A stretch of DNA of 21,471 nucleotides. Source: Gnetum montanum (Eukaryota; Streptophyta; Gnetopsida; Gnetales; Gnetaceae). The position numbers were made by a program, and so were the translations under genes. The stretch spans positions 185,303-206,773 of the forward strand of contig MNCI01025327.1 of the NCBI GenBank assembly GCA_015680685.1, read 5' to 3'. This document shows, one piece after another, positions 16,808 to 21,471 of the stretch; the stretch's first letter is position 1, and every line of letters starts with the position of its first letter. The notes beneath the pieces are model-generated. The model ran no database searches, had not been told where the DNA came from, and was given only the letters and a program-made list of their open reading frames with translations.

Positions 16808-18624
16808 TGTCATAGCCCAAGAATCTACAAGGTTTAGTTATTTAATTTAATGAATTTAATTAATCCTTTAATACTAACAGATGCATTTCAATGAATTAGC
16901 TCTAATACTGTTGTTGTTACTGGTTTCCTACATAAGTGAATGTAATCCACTTACTAGGATGTTTTGTTAAAGTTTTGTACCATTTATTTTACTCTTGTTT
17001 GAACTCAGTCGTAGATTTCTTTATATTTTATGATTAAATGTTGAAATCGAATTACCCTAGGAAGTTTTTCTATTGATTATTGCCCTTACAAGTGTTTGGC
17101 TATGCATATTTATTTTCTTATCCACATTTAATCATGCATCTTTTATTTTATTATTATTTTGTTATGTACATGTGCTTATATACTACTCAGTTCATGATCC
17201 TACCCAAGTCATATCCCTTGTTATCTTTTATCATTAAACTGGGATTTAGAGTTCATTTTTAATTATAACTAAATACTACATAAATCAACTTTGTTAAGGA
17301 AATACCTTATGATGATGTCCAACCCAAAATCTAACCTTACCAATGCATCTAGGACATTTGAAAATGTAGATTTTGATTCTTGGTTCACTAGAATTGAAGT
17401 TTCGATTCTTAAGATATCACATTTTTCAGTTTGCTAAGATATCATAAAAGTTTAGGCATTTGAACTAGATGACCATGAAAAGTCACACTTAGATGAGATT
17501 TTAGTATATGATTTTGACGATCACGTAGGTTCAGACGAAATTTGATATGGAGTATTAGTGTGCATGATACGAGTGATGTGTGCAAAGAGAGAAATTACAG
17601 ATAAGGACTTATGAAAATTTATTTTAGAAAAATTAAAATTTAAAATTTAAAAATAAAATTTCAATTTAAGTCAACGTCATTATGCATGTTACATGATATG
17701 AGTAAGAAACATATATACATATTACACATAGCATATATGCATAATGCATATATTATTTGTTTTGTTTCTCTTTATGCATTGTCTTTTTCTCTGCCACCTC
17801 TTTGGCTTTTCCTCATCACTTGTTTTTTTTTTGTTGTTGATTCGTAGCAATCATTTTTTTCAAAATCATGTTCTATCATGTTTTTCCATAAAGACGTGTC
17901 TTGCTTTTTCTTCTTCATTTGAGCTTGGATGCAATAGATAAAGTAAGGCAAAAACCAAGTGAAAGCCTTAGGTGTTGAAGGAAGATATAAGAAAATTCTA
18001 GAAGCCCTAATAACATAAGTAAGGAAGCTTATTTTATTTTCCTTTCACATGGATGCCCCATATTGCTATGAATTTTCTATCTCTCCTCTCTACTTCATTC
18101 TTCGCTATTCTTCTACTATTTTAATTATTATGCCAAGATGCTACTAGATTTTTGTAATTTTTGGTTTTTTGTGAAAAATGATATTTTAATCATGTTGGTA
18201 CCTTTTTTTCTTTTGGTAAGTTTTGGAAATTGTGAAAATTATGCCCAACTTTTCCTTGGATATTTTATGAATATTTGGGATATGCTTATAACATAAACAT
18301 GATTTTTCAAGAATTTTGACGAATTTGAGCCTTTATGGACTTTTGGCCATTTTGCGCACCTTCTGGACTTTGAAATAAAATAATAATATTTGTGTGAAAA
18401 ATTTTGCTTAGTTGGTAGTGGGAGTCGTGAATCTTTTAGATGCCCATGTCTACATATAGTAGTGGAGTGTTCTTTAGTGGGACCCACCCCACAGGAACAA
18501 GGGTTGTTGGATAGATTTCCTACCCTAGATTTGATTGCTATGGATTTAGCCGAGACCATGGTAATTGAGTTTAGTGGGTTGCAGTGAGGCATAGTTAAGA
18601 GTTATCCTTCCAATGATACATGTG

Positions 18625-18775
18625 CCTTGCCCACTAAGGATGTTAATAGTGAGGCTATCGCCAGGACTTGACCATGAGTGACTTGTTTGGGATCATGAAG
18701 CTAATTTGATGATAGTAGTGAGGTTATTGCAAGAGCTATCGATGAGCCCTTTGGTAGTGAGGACTACCAAGGCTT
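18625..18775 (+). repeat. Short degenerate direct repeats inside the solo LTR
   Basis: AATAGTGAGGCTATCGCCAG (about 18639), GATAGTAGTGAGGTTATTGC (about 18711) and GGTAGTGAGGACTACCAAGG (about 18752) share the core TAGTGAGG followed by related sequence. They lie in the U3 portion, about 370-500 bp upstream of the TATA box. Confidence 0.5.
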
Positions 18776-19145
18776 GGCCTTCAAAGATGCTTAGTTAAAA
18801 TATATATTCCTTGGATTTTGTTGAACAAATTTGTAATAACTTTTAACACTAAAGAATTAAATAATTAAAACATATGTTTGCTTTGGATCCTTGGATTTTA
18901 CTTAGATTTTAGGAAAATTGGTGGCATTTTAGATCTTATAACATTTTTGCATATTTTATTGGAAACCTTTACTAAACCCAAATCCTAAGAATTTTGACCC
19001 TTAACCTTTATGCTTCATGAAGAGGGAAATAAAATAACTTTTCTTATTTGGGGAGCTCTAACTCCTCTTGCATTTCAATGTAGAGAGCCTAGAATAAACA
19101 ATAAATTGTTGGAAGAGGGACATAGGACTAAAGATGAACCAATTC

Positions 19146-19153
19146 TATATAAG
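19146..19153 (+). promoter_or_regulatory. TATA box of the solo LTR
   Basis: TATATAAG on the plus strand lies about 590 bp before the LTR end and about 110 bp before the AATAAA pair, as expected for a U3/R boundary. Confidence 0.6.
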
Positions 19154-19258
19154 ATGGACCCTCTCAACTTGAAAAATAATTTCTGTATATTTTGTGTTTT
19201 TGTAAAATAGAAGGCTTGTTCACTTCTTGAATATTTGAGTCATGTACCTATTTTTGTA

Positions 19259-19271
19259 AATAAATAATAAA
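19259..19271 (+). terminator. Polyadenylation signals AATAAA in the solo LTR
   Basis: Two AATAAA hexamers, at 19259-19264 and 19266-19271 on the plus strand, about 110 bp downstream of the TATA box. They would define the end of R. Confidence 0.6.
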
Positions 19272-19737
19272 GCATATTAGATATGAAATTGAGGATGCAA
19301 GGAACATTTTCATTTTGGCGTGAGGAAAATTTAAAAATTATTTTTATTAATATTTTATTATTTAATTTAATAAATTTAAAATGTAAATAACTTTATTTTT
19401 AGATGTCCCATTGATGCAAAATAAGTGTCATTGGGATCGTTATTTTGTGTACTATTTTATGATACACTTAGTGGAACTTTTATACATTTATCTTTTTGTG
19501 GCTACGTAAAAATCCATTTTTTATTAAGTAAATTTTATTTAATTATATATGTAACCATTATAAAATTTTGCTGTAATGTATTGCTTTAATATATTTATGA
19601 TTTTAATTAATAATTTTATTTATTTTCCTACTTCCTTTTGAGTTAGTAAATTAAGGTTAAATCCAGATCCTTGGGGTTTTGTTGCATCTCTATTAGTTAT
19701 TTATAGAACCTTATAGATAATTAATAGGGGCATTACA

Positions 19738-19742
19738 GTAGA
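19738..19742. repeat. Target-site duplication GTAGA, right copy (solo LTR)
   Basis: Exact repeat of 16803-16807, immediately after the GGGGCATTACA terminus. Confidence 0.85.
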
Positions 19743-20100
19743 CATAGAGTGCTTAAGGTGATTCAAGTTCTAGAATGGATGGCCTACTCCACTGTAAAAC
19801 TCTCCCCAAATCTTTTGAAGCAAAGTTATTTTATTAATCTAAAATAAAAAAAGTTATAAGGATTCTTTTAGCATCTTTGACTGAGCACAACAACCAAGCT
19901 TGAAGTCATAAGGATCAACTTTTAAAGCACAAAGGAAGAGAAATCTAACTATTCTTTGCAAATTAGAAACACTGAATTTATATAGCCTAAGTGAGTAGAG
20001 ATAGAGCTTTTTAAAAAAGAGAGTAGAATAGAGAGCAACAAAGAAGAATAAAAGAGAGAAGAAATTCAAACTCAAGAAGAAAGTCACCAAACTAAAATTA
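19743..20100 (-). repeat. Copia relic 2 LTR, continuation beyond the solo LTR
   Basis: In transcription order (descending) it carries a purine-rich stretch, TATATAAA (19984-19977) and AATAAA (19835-19830), then joins the U5 part across the solo LTR. With the insertion removed, TATA to PBS is about 480 bp, a normal R plus U5 length. The outer LTR end was not found, so the right boundary given is only the last place with a supporting signal. Confidence 0.6.
19977..19984 (-). promoter_or_regulatory. TATA box of the copia relic 2 LTR
   Basis: TATATAAA on the minus strand, about 145 bp upstream of a minus-strand AATAAA at 19835-19830. Its orientation agrees with the gag and PBS of copia relic 2. 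Confidence 0.55.
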
Positions 20101-21471
20101 GTGAGAATGAGCTCATCGATTTCATTATATAGCCATTGTTCTTCATAGCCATTTCTAGAGCTATTTCATGGGATATTACTGATTTGATAGGAAGAAAGAA
20201 GATGCAGTAGAAGCTATAATCATTATGCTTTGACCTCCATTCCCATTTAGAGATACAAGGCAAAGATGAGCATTAAATTTTATCAAAGGAAGAAGAAATC
20301 CATCCTTTCACCTTTAGCACCAATGGTCATGAATTTTCAATGGAAATATTAGGCTCAACTTGCTTTTGGGATAACATCTCTTTCAAGCTTCATTTAATTC
20401 TCTAAGCCTCTATCTTTCGTATTTAAAGGGCTCTTTAGGCTTTTGGTAGACTAGGCTTTGACTATTTTATTTGATCTTTGCTCAATGTTTATGCTGTTAT
20501 GATCTTCATACATAAGCTTGTTATATAACATTCCATAATAGCTACAAATTTACTTTTGTTAGTATAATCTTGATAACTTTGAAATCAAGTCTTTGGAAGG
20601 GCCTTTAACTGAGCTAGCCTACGTTTTGTAGCTTCGAAAAAATCGCTTAAACATAGCTTCTTTTTTACCTTGGGTTTTTAAATTAAAGTTTGATGTGGCA
20701 TTTGCTACTCTTTGAAATCATCTTGATATTTATGATTTCATCTAGATGTGGCTATAGGCTAATGTGGAGGATGGGCTTTATGCTAAAGCATGTGTCTTAA
20801 CTAGGCTCTCCCACTAATATAAACTTCCTTTCTAATATTTGACATGACAATGCTCAAACTAACTTATATGTAGTACTATAGGCTTCTTAAGAATCATCAT
20901 CAACATAAGCTAATTTGGCCACAAAATCATCTTGATGAATTCAAATTCTTCAAGATGTTTTTGGTAGTAGAAGCCTGTAATAAATCATATGCTTTTATAG
21001 CCACGACACATCTCATCCTTTATATATATAGATAGGTTGATTTGACCTCTTTCGTCCTTTTTAAATTGTGATTTTAAATAGAAAAATTATGAATCTTCAA
21101 AATTTTTAGACACTTTAAGCTATAATTAGTGATGAGGCCCATGGTATAAATAAATCAAATACTCAAGTTTTAATCATGTGTTTGAGACTAGCTTAGTTCG
21201 CTTTAAGTAGATAGTGTTGACATGGTAGCTTTAAAAAGAATCAAGTTGCTCATCTTTTCATCTAAAAACTATCTAGATGGCTTTAGGTCTTTTCATTATG
21301 CTATTGAAAAGAAATGGTTGATCCTTTAGCGTATGTGGCTTCTAGAAACATGAGCTTGAAGCATTCATCTAGGTAATTATATTTTCACTATCCTTCCTAT
21401 TGTGGTGGCCTTGAAAATCATGTGTTTTTTTAACAACATATAGATGATAAGACATAGAGATCCATTATAAC
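20101..21471. other. No gene seen
   Basis: AT-rich with only short open frames and no recognisable domain, RNA gene or LTR border on either strand. Part may be the U3 of the copia relic 2 LTR. A short TATATATATA run lies near 21020. Confidence 0.45.

Larger units (their letters stand above)
16808..19737 (+). mobile_element. Solo LTR, 2930 bp, plus-strand orientation, Ty3/gypsy type likely
   Basis: It starts TGTCATAGCCCAAG and ends GGGGCATTACA; the reverse complement of the end is TGTAATGCCCC, an imperfect inverted pair. Both borders carry GTAGA, so this is one insertion. No PBS, coding domain or second LTR copy is visible inside. A plus-strand TATATAAG (19146-19153) is followed about 106 bp later by two AATAAA signals, the order U3-R-U5 in the plus orientation with a long U3. 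The simplest reading is a solo LTR left by recombination between two LTRs. Long LTRs with such termini are common in plant chromovirus (Tekay/Del-like) elements, but I cannot confirm the lineage without internal sequence. A non-autonomous element without recognisable LTR pairs is the alternative. Confidence 0.75.

Overview
The window reads as nuclear DNA of a large-genome seed plant: AT-rich, with no intact host gene, no tRNA or rRNA, and filled with decayed, nested retroelements. The evidence is plant-type Athila-like Ty3/gypsy protein, Ty1/copia Gag, an RTE-type LINE tail, and primer-binding sites matching plant tRNA-Asp and initiator tRNA-Met. The sequence alone does not fix the species; one N at 8633 suggests a draft assembly.

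Layout. (1) 1-5495: the 5' two-thirds of an Athila-like element on the minus strand (element 1). In transcription order it has a 5' LTR (4458-5495), a tRNA-Asp PBS, gag, protease and reverse transcriptase; it runs off the left edge. All frames are broken. (2) 5496-6523: a Ty1/copia gag remnant and its tRNA-iMet PBS on the minus strand, cut off at the LTR of element 1, so element 1 probably landed in it. (3) 6524-8291: presumed copia LTR and unassigned DNA with an AC/CATA microsatellite. (4) 8292-12534: element 2, a 4233-bp minus-strand element bounded by an AATAT duplication. It carries only a decayed gag and no pol, so it is a non-autonomous relative of element 1. Its two LTRs share only their outer ends and the TATA neighbourhood. 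(5) 12613-13070: the 3' tail of an RTE-like LINE. (6) 13247-14980: a tandem duplication and a decayed plus-strand coding stretch I cannot assign. (7) 16010-16807 plus 19738 onward: a second copia relic (gag, PBS, LTR) on the minus strand, its LTR split by (8) 16808-19737, a 2930-bp plus-strand solo LTR with a perfect GTAGA duplication and its own TATA box and AATAAA signals. (9) About 20100-21471 is unassigned.

How the parts relate. Element 1 could once have supplied protease, reverse transcriptase and the rest of Pol. Element 2 keeps the parts needed in cis (LTRs, PBS) plus gag, and would have needed Pol from such a relative. Neither can code now: both frames carry many stops and the reverse transcriptase active site is altered. 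The most unusual signal is in the LTRs. Three LTRs end in the same roughly 90-bp box, yet their U3 regions are unrelated, and two of them carry different short tandem arrays directly upstream of the TATA box.
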